A stretch of 64,000 nucleotides of DNA from Rossellomorea aquimaris (GTDB lineage Bacteria > Bacillota > Bacilli > Bacillales > Bacillaceae_B): contig NZ_VTEX01000001.1 in assembly GCF_008180865.1 (NCBI RefSeq), positions 829,261 through 893,260 on the forward strand, given 5' to 3'. A model generated the notes under the pieces. The model worked only from the letters and a program-made list of their open reading frames with translations, had not been told where the DNA came from and did not search any database. The position numbers and the translations under genes are program-made. The number at the start of each line of letters is the position of its first letter. Positions within the stretch are counted from its first letter, which is position 1. Positions 52,629 to 62,470 of this stretch are shown here, in pieces.

Positions 52629-55600
52629 ATGGCATTTCCCAGTAATTCACAATATACCCCTGTTTTAATTGGGGGAACACCATTATTTGACGTCTTGGGA
52701 GATGAGAGTCCCGTATCGACGGATATAGTAGGAAATTCAACATTTCCTGCAGGATTCTTCGCATACGATGGGACCAATGTTTATTTTAGGTTAAGGCTGA
52801 ATGGGGATCCACGAAATAATCAGTTAACAGGCTTCAGAAATTTCTCATGGGGGGTTTTGATCAACACTACTGGTGTGGCAGGAACGTACGATTGGCTCTT
52901 TAACGTTGATGGGTTGAATAATCGTGTAGGTTTGATTCAAAATACGGTGAAATTAGTAAATTCGTGGAATGATCCAGCAAAAGGGACTGGCGGCGGAAAT
53001 CCTAATTTCGCCCAGAAGATTACCAATTTTGATTTTGCCAGGGTATCGCCTGCTGATTCCAGCATTGGTGGGGAGCAGGATTTCTTTCTTGATTGGTTTC
53101 TCCCGGCAAGCACCGTCTTCTCTTTCTTGGGCATAAATGCTTCATCAGCTATTCGTGCCGTGTATTTTACCTCTGCAAACGCTAATAACTTTAATAAAGA
53201 TTCCTTAAGAACGAGCGAGGGTTTTTCATTTGCAAATGCATTGACAGACCCCATCACTCCAGCACAAGCTGATATAAGAGCAAAATTAACAACGAATAAG
53301 GTATTGAACACCGGGCCACAAACAGTTGTTCTTGGCCAGCAAGCAAATTGGAGCGGCTCCATTACAGTCACCAATTCCGGGCGTTCTCAAGCAACATCTG
53401 TCTTTCTGGATGATATTATCGGGCCTGATGTCGTTAACTCTTTTGTCGTGAATTCCACTTCACAAGGATTAACAACGTACAATTCAGTGACTAAATTGCT
53501 TACCTGGAATGTAGGGAATCTGAATCCCGGTGCCACTGCAACATTAACATTTACATTAAATGGTGCATTCACGACTAGTGGTTCACGGAATTTGGATAGG
53601 GTACAAGCTTCAGGTTTTGATACTTCATCAGGGAATGCAATACAATCAAACACATCCGTCGTCAATATCACTGTCCAGCAGACCGCCACAATCAATGGGA
53701 TAATTACCGATCAATCAACAGGATTGGTACTCCCGAATACAACAGTGTCTCTTCTTCAAGGAATGAGCACGATTGCTACAACTCAATCAAACGCAAGTGG
53801 ATTTTATACATTTACGAATGCAGTACCTGGAAACTATACAGTACAGGCTGCTTTAACGAACTATGTAACAGGATCAGCTAACGTAACGGCAGTAGGTGGT
53901 ACATCGACAACGGCGGATATTGCACTTGTACCTCAGCCGAGTACGATTTCCGGAAATGTATCAAATGGCGGTCCCATTAACAATGCAGCCGTCCAGCTTC
54001 TCAATAATTCAGGAACCGTAATAGACACCACATCCACTAACGGAGCAGGAAACTATTCTTTCGTAAATGTAACTCCGGGTATTTATAATGTTTCTGTTAT
54101 CGCAGCCGGTTTTCAATCTCAAGTAAAATCCGTCATGACAGCGCCCAACCAGGCAGCGGTCGTCAATTTTACCCTCTTTGCAAATCCGGGAGCTATTTCA
54201 GGTACAGTCCGTGATTCCTCCAATAATACAGCCATCCCACTGGCAAATTTAGAGTTGATTGATTCAAACGGAGTACTCATTGCCACCACGACGGCAGATG
54301 GAAGCGGTCAATATTCCTTTAATAATTTCGCTCCAGGGAATTATCAAGTCAGGTCTTTCGCTACAAACTATAGTACAACGACAGTATTTTCAACGGTTAC
54401 AGCTGGCAATACCACAATAACCAACATTTTCCTTGAGCCCAATCCCGGCTCTATTCAAGGCACGGTAGTAGACGGAGATACCTTGATGGCCATTTCAGGA
54501 GCCTCAGTACAGGCAGTGAACGGTCAAAATGTCATCGTAGCCTCTGCAACAACAAACGGAAGTGGACAATATTCATTTGATAGTCTTCTACCTGGATCGT
54601 ATTCTCTTATCTTTACAGCTGATGGGTTTGCGACCATAAACCTCGGTGCGGTTGTTACATCAAACACTTCTACAACTGTGAATGCGTATTTATCCAAGCT
54701 TGCTGGAGCACTTCAAGGAACAGTACTGGATCCCAACGCCGCCGGGATACCAAGTGCAACGGTTACCATATTCCAAAATAATATTCAGATTAATTCTGTA
54801 GTAACTGACGCAAATGGTAACTACATGATCTCCGGACTGCCTCCAGGAAGCTATACGGTTGTTGCTAGTGCACCCAATTACACCACTGAAACCGTTGCAG
54901 CAATGATTGTAAATGGTCAATCCACCTCGTTAAATATTACGTTAAACGAAGATCCAGGTACATTGACGGGGTTTGTTAGAGACACGAATAATGCCCCGAT
55001 TGCCGGAGGAAGTGTTACGGTTCAAATCAGTACCGGGGCAGGAATCATTGTTGCTACCACTGTCACGTCACCTGACGGATCCTATACGGTTCAGAGCCTT
55101 GCCCCCGGGAATTACACCGTTGTCGCAGCAGCATCAAATTTTCAGGCTGCCACTCAAGGGGTGACTGTTGTTTCGAATATGACCTCTAACGTGAACTTTA
55201 ACTTGGCAGCTGATCCAGGTTCAATATCTGGAATCGTATCAAATGCCCAAACAGGCACGCCAATAGTTGGTGCAAATGTGGAGGTAAGAATTGTTGATTC
55301 AAGTGGAGCAGTCATCGCGACCGTTTTGACAGATAATAATGGAGAATATGTTGTAAATGGATTGGCTCCAAGTATTTACTCGGTCCTGGTTTCAGCACCA
55401 GATTTTCAAACCAATGCCGCTACTGTACAAGTCACCTCAAATCAAACAGTGGATGGAAGCATCGCACTTGAACCTGATCCCGGTCAGATAACGGGGACAG
55501 TCTTAGACAGTGTTGGGAGTAACCCTATCCCTGGAGCAAGTGTCAGCATCGTGAATAGCTCAGGAACACTGATTACAACGGTATTAACGGATCCAAACGG

Positions 55601-58600
55601 AATATTCATGGTTCAAGGACTCGCACCTGATAACTATACAGTGAATGTATTTGCAAACGACTTCCAAAACGGGACAGTGGGAGCCCTAGTAAATTCAGGG
55701 CAGACAACGCCGGTTTCGGTTTCACTGGAACCTAATCCAGGAGCGATAACGGGGACCATCAGCCCCCTTGTAACGAATACAACTATTCAACTTCGGAATG
55801 TTAACAACGTATTAATCGATTCAGTCGTGCCAAATCAGGATGGGACATTTTCATTCAATAATTTAACGCCGGGAAACTACACTGTTTTAGGATCGGCTCC
55901 TAACTATTCAACTGCCCAGGCTGGAGCTTTCGTCCTGGCGAATCAAACTTCAACCGTGGATCTGACTCTTACCCCAAACCCAGGCACAGTGTCAGGGATC
56001 GTGACGGATAATCTTGGAAATCCACTTGTAAACGCCATTGTACAAATCCTTGATCAAAATAATAGTTTAATCGGTTCAGGATTCACTGACTCATCTGGAC
56101 AATATATTGTCGGAAATCTTCCAAGCGGATCATTCAATGTGGTTGTCAATTCACCTGGGTTCGGGCAGGTCATTACAGGGATTTTCGTAGAGGTGGGTCA
56201 AGATTTAAGTGATGTAAATATTTCCTTGATACCGAACCCGGGCTCCATCAACGGTCAGATCACTAATCGAACCACAGGAGAACCGATTTCAGGAGTAACT
56301 GTAATCATCATTGATGGAAGTTCTCAAATTCCAGTCGCAACAACAACAACTTCAGTATTTGGAAACTATTCAGTTAGTGGCTTATCACCGGGCTCATATA
56401 TTGTCTCAGCAACTAAAATGAATTTTACCACAGAGCAGATTGGAGCCATTGTCATTAGTGATACAGATACGAGAGCCGATTTGTCACTAGGAGAAAATCC
56501 AGGTGCATTAGAAGGAAATGTTGAAGACACCAATGGAAATCCAATAACAGGAAATGATATTCAGATTTCAGTGTACAATGAAAACAATGTTCTGGTAGTT
56601 GCATTTTTTGCAAATTCAGACGGCACATACACTGTTCCATCTCTCGCGCCGGGTACGTACTTCATTACAGCTACGGTACCGAACTTTTCTTCCTCAACCG
56701 TTTCAGCAATCGTAGAATCCAATCAAACTAGTACTGTAACAAACGTATTAGCTGCAATTCCAGTAATGTTAACCGTTCAAGTCATGATTGAAAACACTGC
56801 GAATCCAATCCAAGGAGCAACGGTCACGGTGAGGCACGCCAATAACATCCCAATTGTAACAGGAATCACAGATGAAAGTGGATTTGTCACGTTTTTCTCT
56901 TTACCAACAGGCACATTGAATATCACAGCTGATGCTTCTTCGTTTGGAACGGATACGAAGTCTGTTATCGGTGGCCCTGGGGATATTCTATTTGCATCCC
57001 TGAATCTGGCGCAAAATCCTGGTCAACTCCAAGGGTTTATTTCAAATCTTACTAACGGAAATGCAATCGCTAACGCCGTCATTCAACTATACGATTTCAC
57101 GAATGTTCTCGTCCAAACCACATTATCTAATCAAAACGGAGAATATACCTTCTCGAGAGTAACTCCTGGAGTGTACACGGTCATTGCCAATGCATCAGAT
57201 TTTGGACCGGAGACGGCTGGTGCCATCGTAGAATCCAATCAAACCAGTTTACTAAGCTTTGCATTAAGTGCAAATCCGGGTATCGTACAAGGATTTGTCC
57301 GGGACTCGCTCACGCTTAATCCGATTCCAGGTGCAAACGTCGAAGTCAGGGAGCTTTCCGGATCGGGTCCAATCATTTTTACCACGATTACGGATTCGAA
57401 TGGGTTCTTCCAGACGACGACCCTCTCCCCAAGGGTATATGTATTAGTCGGAAGCAGTCCTGGTTTTGGCACAAGCGCTGTATCGGCAGAAGTGATGAGT
57501 GGAGGTGTTACTGAAATTGAGCTTCTTCTTACGCCCAATCCGGGGTCCCTTGTCGGAACTGCTAGAGATGCTGCGACATTACAAGCCTTGACAGACACAT
57601 TAATCAGGGTCATCGACAACCAGGGAACAGTAGTAGCGACCGTACAAACGTCTGTTGACGGAACATATCTTATCGAAGGTCTTGCTCAAGGAAGCTATTC
57701 TGTAGCCGCCATTAACCCTGACTATCAATCCGAAATTGTTCAAACAAACATTCAGCCTAATTCTACGACATTATTAGACTTTAATCTTCAGGGCAATCCC
57801 GCGACTCTTAGTGGAAACATCGTTGATGCATTCGATCAGTCCCCTTTAACCGGTGTAATTGTTGAAGTTTATTTAAGTGGAACCGACATTCTGGTGAGAC
57901 GTGTCCTTACTGACGAAAACGGAAACTATTTAATCGAAGGACTGCCGCAAGGAACCTTTGACGTGAAAGCTCAGCTTCAAGATTACGCCATAAATGTGAA
58001 TACCGTATTTTTATCACCTGGTGATAGTGAAGTGCTAAATGTTGAACTTGTTCCATTCCCTGCAACGGTTAAAGGAACGATTAGAGATGCAGACACATTT
58101 GATCTACTTAGCGGTGCACTTGTACAAGTGGTTATACCAAATACCGACATCGTTGTTGGGAGCATCATTACATCCAGTGACGGTACGTATTCTATCGGTA
58201 ATTTACCACAGGGAAGCTATAATGTAGTCATATCAGCAGACGGCTATGCCACTGAGGTTGTACCGGTCATCCTTGCTCCAAAAGGGACAAAAACGGTGAA
58301 TGCGAATCTTGACCCGAATCCAGCAACCATTTCCGGCGAGGTATTAAATGCTCAATCGGCTGCCGGAATACAAGGTGCGTTAGTGAGAGTTTTTAACTCT
58401 GACGGCGTGTTTATTACAAGCATTTTAACCGATGAAAATGGTTTCTACTCAATTTCAGGTTTGGGAGCAGGTCAATACACTGTTATAGCGAGTGCACCCG
58501 GTTTCGCAGATGGCATTAACATCGTTACGCTATCACCGGGTGAATCCGAATCACTGAATTTCAGCTTATCAAACCAAACCGCAACTCTTAGAGGAATTGT

Positions 58601-60191
58601 ACGGGATAACGTGAACAATCAACCGCTTCAATCCGCTCTTGTACAAGTTTTCAGAATAGGTACAGCGATCCCGATTGCCTCTGTCCTTACCAATGGCTCT
58701 GGTGAGTATGTGATTGAGGGGTTAGATCCAAGAGAATATCGAATCGTCTTTTCGGCTGATGGATACACAAGTGAAGTCTTCAGGATTTTCCTTACCAATG
58801 GTGAAGACCGGACACTTAATGTGAATCTCCTGCGCCAGCCAGCAACCATTGCAGGTAATGTAACCGATGCGACAACAGGACTGCCGATCCAAAGTGCCGG
58901 CGTCATTACGGTGATCAGTGGAAGTGGAATCGTAGTAGCGTCCACCTTGACGGACCAAGAAGGAAATTATATATTAACTGGTCTGGCACCTGGTGATTAC
59001 AACGTGATCTTCTCAGCTGATGGATACGTCAGGTCGACGTTCAAGATCACATTAAGCCCGAATGAAACAGCCATCCTCAATGCCGCTTTAGAACCAAATC
59101 CCGCTACCATTACGGGAAATGTACGTGACGTGAATACGCTCGATCCGATCGGGAACGCAATCATCCAAGTATTCACACTCGATGGAATATTACTGGGAGT
59201 TACCCTTACAGATATGAATGGTAGTTACATCATTTCTGGTTTGCCTGGGGGAACAGTCGTACTGGTCGTGCGTGCACAAGGATATCAAAGTCAAATGCAA
59301 AATGTCACCGTGACAAGAGGTAACACGACGACAGTCAACTTCTTATTAGAGGATAATCCGTCAAGCATAAGTGGGATTGTCACTGACATTCGAACAGGCG
59401 AACCCATTTCCCAAGTTCTTGTTCAAATCTTCCCGATAGGTTCCATTGTTCCGATTCGTTCTACCTTAACAGATCCAAATGGATTCTATATCCTAACGGG
59501 ATTACCTGCAGGAACCTACGTGATTCGATTCACTGCAGCAGGCTACCCGGTCAAAGAGATTTCCATTGTACTTGGAGAAGGCGAAAGCCTACAGTTAAAC
59601 GTTCAATTAGGAGAAGAAGCCCCACCTCCGCCACCAGGAAGTATAAGACCTGAATGCATCTCTGTAGAAAAAGTGTATGACTGGGTCATCGCAACCCATA
59701 ACACCACTCAATCCGTCAGTCTCTCACCTGATTGCAGGGAGTTTGTAGATGAACTCGTGGCAAGAGGAGATGGAATACATGTAGAGTGTCAGCTCAATCC
59801 AAATACCGAGACGAGATGCTTGCTCCTTTCGTTCGAAACTGGAACACCGGGTTATGTAGTGATACGGGGGCAAGCGTTTTTGCTTGTGACCATCCAATCC
59901 TTATTTAATGAAGAAGATTTCTGCACCATGGAAGTACCAATCTTCTTTGATAAAAAACTAGCCGTATGCTTACCAGAAGGAATGGATGCAAGCAATGTGA
60001 ACTGCTCTCTTATGGATATCAAGTGTCGTGAGAAAGAGGGAAGCCTCACTCGTGAACAAGTGAAACTTCAACTCATCGCATGCCTGGAAATAGAAATACT
60101 TCATCCAGTCGTTCTTGAAGTTTTAGGAACTTTCTGTACACCAAGGACCAATGTCAAGCGTGTGGAAGAAGAAGAAAAGGATATGTGTTAA
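52629..60191 (+). CDS. Giant protein with 23 carboxypeptidase-regulatory-like repeats
   Basis: The 2520-residue protein starts with a globular beta-rich region (1 to about 225), then a DUF11-like segment (about 228-350; VTNSGRSQATSVFLDD, TWNVGNLNPGATATLTF). It then has 23 tandem repeats of 80-90 residues (354 to about 2330), each with a GxVxD start, a TDxNGxYxIxGLxPGxYxV core and an NPG or NPA end. A PPPPPG linker and a Cys-containing C-terminal domain (about 2337-2520, opening ECISVEKVYDWV) follow. There is no signal peptide, LPxTG, SLH or membrane segment. AAAGGAGGG sets the ATG. Surface or spore-coat structural use is inference. Confidence 0.85.
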   Translation: MAFPSNSQYTPVLIGGTPLFDVLGDESPVSTDIVGNSTFPAGFFAYDGTNVYFRLRLNGDPRNNQLTGFRNFSWGVLINTTGVAGTYDWLFNVDGLNNRVGLIQNTVKLVNSWNDPAKGTGGGNPNFAQKITNFDFARVSPADSSIGGEQDFFLDWFLPASTVFSFLGINASSAIRAVYFTSANANNFNKDSLRTSEGFSFANALTDPITPAQADIRAKLTTNKVLNTGPQTVVLGQQANWSGSITVTNSGRSQATSVFLDDIIGPDVVNSFVVNSTSQGLTTYNSVTKLLTWNVGNLNPGATATLTFTLNGAFTTSGSRNLDRVQASGFDTSSGNAIQSNTSVVNITVQQTATINGIITDQSTGLVLPNTTVSLLQGMSTIATTQSNASGFYTFTNAVPGNYTVQAALTNYVTGSANVTAVGGTSTTADIALVPQPSTISGNVSNGGPINNAAVQLLNNSGTVIDTTSTNGAGNYSFVNVTPGIYNVSVIAAGFQSQVKSVMTAPNQAAVVNFTLFANPGAISGTVRDSSNNTAIPLANLELIDSNGVLIATTTADGSGQYSFNNFAPGNYQVRSFATNYSTTTVFSTVTAGNTTITNIFLEPNPGSIQGTVVDGDTLMAISGASVQAVNGQNVIVASATTNGSGQYSFDSLLPGSYSLIFTADGFATINLGAVVTSNTSTTVNAYLSKLAGALQGTVLDPNAAGIPSATVTIFQNNIQINSVVTDANGNYMISGLPPGSYTVVASAPNYTTETVAAMIVNGQSTSLNITLNEDPGTLTGFVRDTNNAPIAGGSVTVQISTGAGIIVATTVTSPDGSYTVQSLAPGNYTVVAAASNFQAATQGVTVVSNMTSNVNFNLAADPGSISGIVSNAQTGTPIVGANVEVRIVDSSGAVIATVLTDNNGEYVVNGLAPSIYSVLVSAPDFQTNAATVQVTSNQTVDGSIALEPDPGQITGTVLDSVGSNPIPGASVSIVNSSGTLITTVLTDPNGIFMVQGLAPDNYTVNVFANDFQNGTVGALVNSGQTTPVSVSLEPNPGAITGTISPLVTNTTIQLRNVNNVLIDSVVPNQDGTFSFNNLTPGNYTVLGSAPNYSTAQAGAFVLANQTSTVDLTLTPNPGTVSGIVTDNLGNPLVNAIVQILDQNNSLIGSGFTDSSGQYIVGNLPSGSFNVVVNSPGFGQVITGIFVEVGQDLSDVNISLIPNPGSINGQITNRTTGEPISGVTVIIIDGSSQIPVATTTTSVFGNYSVSGLSPGSYIVSATKMNFTTEQIGAIVISDTDTRADLSLGENPGALEGNVEDTNGNPITGNDIQISVYNENNVLVVAFFANSDGTYTVPSLAPGTYFITATVPNFSSSTVSAIVESNQTSTVTNVLAAIPVMLTVQVMIENTANPIQGATVTVRHANNIPIVTGITDESGFVTFFSLPTGTLNITADASSFGTDTKSVIGGPGDILFASLNLAQNPGQLQGFISNLTNGNAIANAVIQLYDFTNVLVQTTLSNQNGEYTFSRVTPGVYTVIANASDFGPETAGAIVESNQTSLLSFALSANPGIVQGFVRDSLTLNPIPGANVEVRELSGSGPIIFTTITDSNGFFQTTTLSPRVYVLVGSSPGFGTSAVSAEVMSGGVTEIELLLTPNPGSLVGTARDAATLQALTDTLIRVIDNQGTVVATVQTSVDGTYLIEGLAQGSYSVAAINPDYQSEIVQTNIQPNSTTLLDFNLQGNPATLSGNIVDAFDQSPLTGVIVEVYLSGTDILVRRVLTDENGNYLIEGLPQGTFDVKAQLQDYAINVNTVFLSPGDSEVLNVELVPFPATVKGTIRDADTFDLLSGALVQVVIPNTDIVVGSIITSSDGTYSIGNLPQGSYNVVISADGYATEVVPVILAPKGTKTVNANLDPNPATISGEVLNAQSAAGIQGALVRVFNSDGVFITSILTDENGFYSISGLGAGQYTVIASAPGFADGINIVTLSPGESESLNFSLSNQTATLRGIVRDNVNNQPLQSALVQVFRIGTAIPIASVLTNGSGEYVIEGLDPREYRIVFSADGYTSEVFRIFLTNGEDRTLNVNLLRQPATIAGNVTDATTGLPIQSAGVITVISGSGIVVASTLTDQEGNYILTGLAPGDYNVIFSADGYVRSTFKITLSPNETAILNAALEPNPATITGNVRDVNTLDPIGNAIIQVFTLDGILLGVTLTDMNGSYIISGLPGGTVVLVVRAQGYQSQMQNVTVTRGNTTTVNFLLEDNPSSISGIVTDIRTGEPISQVLVQIFPIGSIVPIRSTLTDPNGFYILTGLPAGTYVIRFTAAGYPVKEISIVLGEGESLQLNVQLGEEAPPPPPGSIRPECISVEKVYDWVIATHNTTQSVSLSPDCREFVDELVARGDGIHVECQLNPNTETRCLLLSFETGTPGYVVIRGQAFLLVTIQSLFNEEDFCTMEVPIFFDKKLAVCLPEGMDASNVNCSLMDIKCREKEGSLTREQVKLQLIACLEIEILHPVVLEVLGTFCTPRTNVKRVEEEEKDMC
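53688..59630 (+). repeat. Array of 23 diverged protein repeats
   Basis: Repeats were segmented by hand at the recurring NPG/NPA boundary. Repeats 1-15 mostly end NPG or similar and repeats 16-22 end NPA or similar, so two blocks can be told apart. Repeats 12 and 14 share the nearly identical DNA word ATCGTAGAATCCAATCAAAC (56708 and 57224 region), pointing to more recent exchange between those two. Elsewhere DNA identity is low. Confidence 0.8.
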
Positions 60192-60197
60192 TAATAA

Positions 60198-60233
60198 AAA
60201 GAGGTGCCCTTCAGTGGAGAGCACCTCTTTTTT
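60198..60233 (+). terminator. Terminator of the giant repeat gene
   Basis: AAAGAGGTGC (60198-60207) pairs perfectly with GCACCTCTTT (60221-60230), followed by T residues. Confidence 0.85.
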
Positions 60234-60255
60234 ATGGGGAATTATTAAAGATGAA

Positions 60256-60690
60256 TCAGTAACTTGAACTTCCTTTTTTTGTTTCTTGAGATTTTCTAAT
60301 GTTTTTTCGATGGAAGGGAGAATCTTCTTGTTCATTTACGACACTAAAGGGATTGTTGTCTAGATCAAAGAAATCAAACCCTTTCATACCACCAAAGTCC
60401 TCAATAGGGGTAGTGACAACACCTGCACTCTTTAACTTCTCATGCACAGCCTCAATATTGTCTACTAAAAAATTAAAGTACACATTTTTCCTCTTCCCAC
60501 TGATGACAAATTCAGTAGGCTGAGGGGATTCCACCTGAACCAATCCTATTTGAGTGTCACTATTAGGGAAATAAAAACCTGCACCACTATCCCAGGTATC
60601 AATCTTTCTCACACCTAAATGCTTTTCATACCATTTCATCGATTTCTCCATGTCCGTCACCGGGATAAATACACTACCGACTTTAAACAA
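60256..60690 (-). CDS. VOC/glyoxalase-fold protein
   Basis: The 144-residue protein has the VOC pattern: VFIPVTDMEKSMKWYEKHLG at the N-terminus and GFDFFDLDNNPFSVV with a terminal ligand-type region. VOC proteins include glyoxalases, dioxygenases and drug-binding proteins; the function here is unknown. AAGGAG with an 8-nt spacing points to TTG at 60690 rather than the GTG at 60699 that abuts the site. It is convergent with the giant gene. Confidence 0.8.
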   Translation of the reverse strand: MFKVGSVFIPVTDMEKSMKWYEKHLGVRKIDTWDSGAGFYFPNSDTQIGLVQVESPQPTEFVISGKRKNVYFNFLVDNIEAVHEKLKSAGVVTTPIEDFGGMKGFDFFDLDNNPFSVVNEQEDSPFHRKNIRKSQETKKGSSSY

Positions 60691-60784
60691 AAAACTCACT
60701 CCTTCTATTTGGAATTCATTGGTATAACGATTATACTAGAATAAAAGTTACAAATGTTTTTAAATTTTTTTTGAAAGGACGAAA

Positions 60785-61420
60785 ATGTTGATTTTTGAGG
60801 AACTGGAAACTACGATTCTAAAACTTTATAAGTATTGTATGAAGCTATCTGGTTCTATTCCAGAAGCAGAAGACCTTGTTCAGGATACCCTTTTGAAAAC
60901 TTACAGATTGATGAAGTCAGATCCCGAACGAAACTTATCCATGTCCTTTCTCTATACCATCGCCAAAAACCTTTTTATCGATGGTAAAAGAAAAAGCAAA
61001 GATGTGGTTTGCTTTCATGAAGAGTATCATTTCGAATCATATGACTTTACCGAATATGACTCTCTGTTGGAATGTCTATTTACAGTGTTACCCCTTAAGC
61101 AAGCTATGCTTCTCACATTGAAAGACGTGTATGGATACTCATCTAAAGAAATCGCCTCAATGCTTCGAATCAGCGATACATCGGTCAAGACCGCTCTTCA
61201 CCGTGCCAGAAATAGACTGATGAAGGGTGCTCCATATGCAAATTCTGATAAACAACTCCTTTTTGAAATAACAAACTCTATCAAGGAATCAAATACATTA
61301 CGATTATTTCAATATTATCGACTGCTAGAAACCAAGTATTACAGTGCCTCGAGAAAATCAGTGAATACTATTAGCTATGTTGTTGATCCAGATGGAAATG
61401 TGTTAGAAATCATCAGTTGA
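60785..61420 (+). CDS. ECF-type RNA polymerase sigma factor
   Basis: The 211-residue protein has sigma region 2 (PEAEDLVQDTLLKTYRLM, about 26-43, and FLYTIAKNLFIDGKRK) and region 4 (YSSKEIASMLRISDTSVKTA, then LHRARNRLMKG, about 118-147). A C-terminal extension of about 60 residues ends NTISYVVDPDGNVLEIIS and may be regulatory. AAAGGA precedes the ATG. No anti-sigma membrane gene follows; instead a GyrI-like protein begins 12 bp later. The sigma target promoters are unknown. Confidence 0.85.
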   Translation: MLIFEELETTILKLYKYCMKLSGSIPEAEDLVQDTLLKTYRLMKSDPERNLSMSFLYTIAKNLFIDGKRKSKDVVCFHEEYHFESYDFTEYDSLLECLFTVLPLKQAMLLTLKDVYGYSSKEIASMLRISDTSVKTALHRARNRLMKGAPYANSDKQLLFEITNSIKESNTLRLFQYYRLLETKYYSASRKSVNTISYVVDPDGNVLEIIS

Positions 61421-61432
61421 GGAGGTATAATT

Positions 61433-61906
61433 ATGATAACGCGTAACATAAAAGTGAAGAAAATTGGTGAATTGAAATTAATAGGTATTCGAGTCGTATG
61501 CCCCGGTGACCAGTACATAATAGAGATTCCAAAAGCTGCTTCTAAATTGAAAGAAAGGGTCCATGAGATTAAGGATCTTATAAATAAGCAGATTCAACTT
61601 GGTGCGTTCATTGCAGAGGACACTACTGGCGACTTGGATGGATACTGGGTAGGGATGGAAGTGGAGAAGATTGAAGTTATTCCCCCTGGCATGGTGTCAT
61701 TAACGATTCCGCCACAAACCTATGTAAGTTCCTTTTATCAAGGGACGAATCATGGAATTAGAGATGCATATCGTGACATGCATGAATGGGCAGGGATAAA
61801 TGGATATGCAAGACGTAGAGATTTATGGCACTTAGAGAAATTTTATCGTTTTGATAGTGGTGAACAGGTAGAAGTGGAATTGTTGGATACAGTTGAATCG
61901 AAGTGA
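61433..61906 (+). CDS. GyrI-like small-molecule-binding protein
   Basis: The 157-residue protein is a stand-alone GyrI/AraC-effector-binding-type domain: ELKLIGIRVVCPGDQ, GYWVGMEVEKIEVIPPGMVS, TIPPQTYVSSFYQG and DAYRDMHEWAGINGYARR. Such domains bind hydrophobic or cationic small molecules. GAGGAGGT precedes the ATG. It is co-transcribed with the ECF sigma factor and may be its ligand sensor or a resistance protein (inference). Confidence 0.8.
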   Translation: MITRNIKVKKIGELKLIGIRVVCPGDQYIIEIPKAASKLKERVHEIKDLINKQIQLGAFIAEDTTGDLDGYWVGMEVEKIEVIPPGMVSLTIPPQTYVSSFYQGTNHGIRDAYRDMHEWAGINGYARRRDLWHLEKFYRFDSGEQVEVELLDTVESK

Positions 61907-61916
61907 TTGGATGGCT

Positions 61917-61942
61917 GACTCTATAATAGAGTCGGTTTTTTT
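61917..61942 (+). terminator. Terminator of the ECF sigma operon
   Basis: GACTCTA (61917-61923) pairs with TAGAGTC (61927-61933), followed by GG and seven T residues. Confidence 0.8.
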
Positions 61943-62029
61943 GATTGGACGTGAGTGGAGAGGGGCATATCGTGTTATAAATTTTGCAGAAAAGGTTGGA
62001 AAGCTTGCAATCATGGGTTTGAGACCGAT

Positions 62030-62129
62030 TCGCCGTTAAATTAGAAATATCGCCGATAAAAGTAAATATTTCCCATTAAAATAAAATTTTCGCCGTTAAA
62101 ACGAAAATATCGCCGTTATCTCCTTTTTC
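62030..62129. repeat. 20-bp periodic repeat, copy 3
   Basis: Five units start exactly 20 bp apart at 62030, 62050, 62070, 62090 and 62110. Examples are TCGCCGTTAAATTAGAAATA, TCGCCGATAAAAGTAAATAT and TCGCCGTTAAAACGAAAATA. The TAAA tracts repeat every 20 bp, about two helical turns. The surrounding spacer (61943-62503) has no recognised gene. Confidence 0.8.
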
Positions 62130-62362
62130 AGCACATGCATCATCATGAAAATTAAACCCTAACGGACCCAACCGACCGTTTCATAACTCTTTCACTAAAA
62201 AATTCTAATTTTTAAAAAATTATTATATAATTCCCAAAAAACCAAAAAAGACTACACAATGATAGGTATCGCATACACTCCACACCTCTCATTACACCTC
62301 TTGATCCAACAAAAATTCACAGCCAAAACTTAACCTTTTCCACCACTATTTTCCGACATAAT

Positions 62363-62388
62363 GTTTCAAAATTCCACAAATGGGGTAA
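62363..62388 (+). promoter_or_regulatory. Sigma-B-like promoter of the osmoprotectant operon
   Basis: GTTTCA (62363-62368), a 14-bp spacer and GGGTAA (62383-62388) match the sigma-B consensus. It lies about 115 bp before the permease gene. Confidence 0.6.
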
Positions 62389-62429
62389 AAGAATGTTGGC
62401 GCAATTATACGGTTATACTAAATCCGTGG

Positions 62430-62470
62430 GTCGTCAGGACTAGATTAGATCCTGGACGGCTTTTGTTTTG
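62430..62470 (+). terminator. Terminator-like hairpin in the osmoprotectant leader
   Basis: GTCGTCAGGA (62430-62439) pairs with TCCTGGACGGC (62450-62460), with a bulge and wobbles, then TTTTGTTTT. It lies after the sigma-B-like promoter and 34 bp before the permease gene, so it may attenuate the operon. Confidence 0.55.

Noticed and set aside
62030..62129. CRISPR array
   Set aside because: Units are 20 bp without separate constant repeats and unique spacers, and no cas genes are present.
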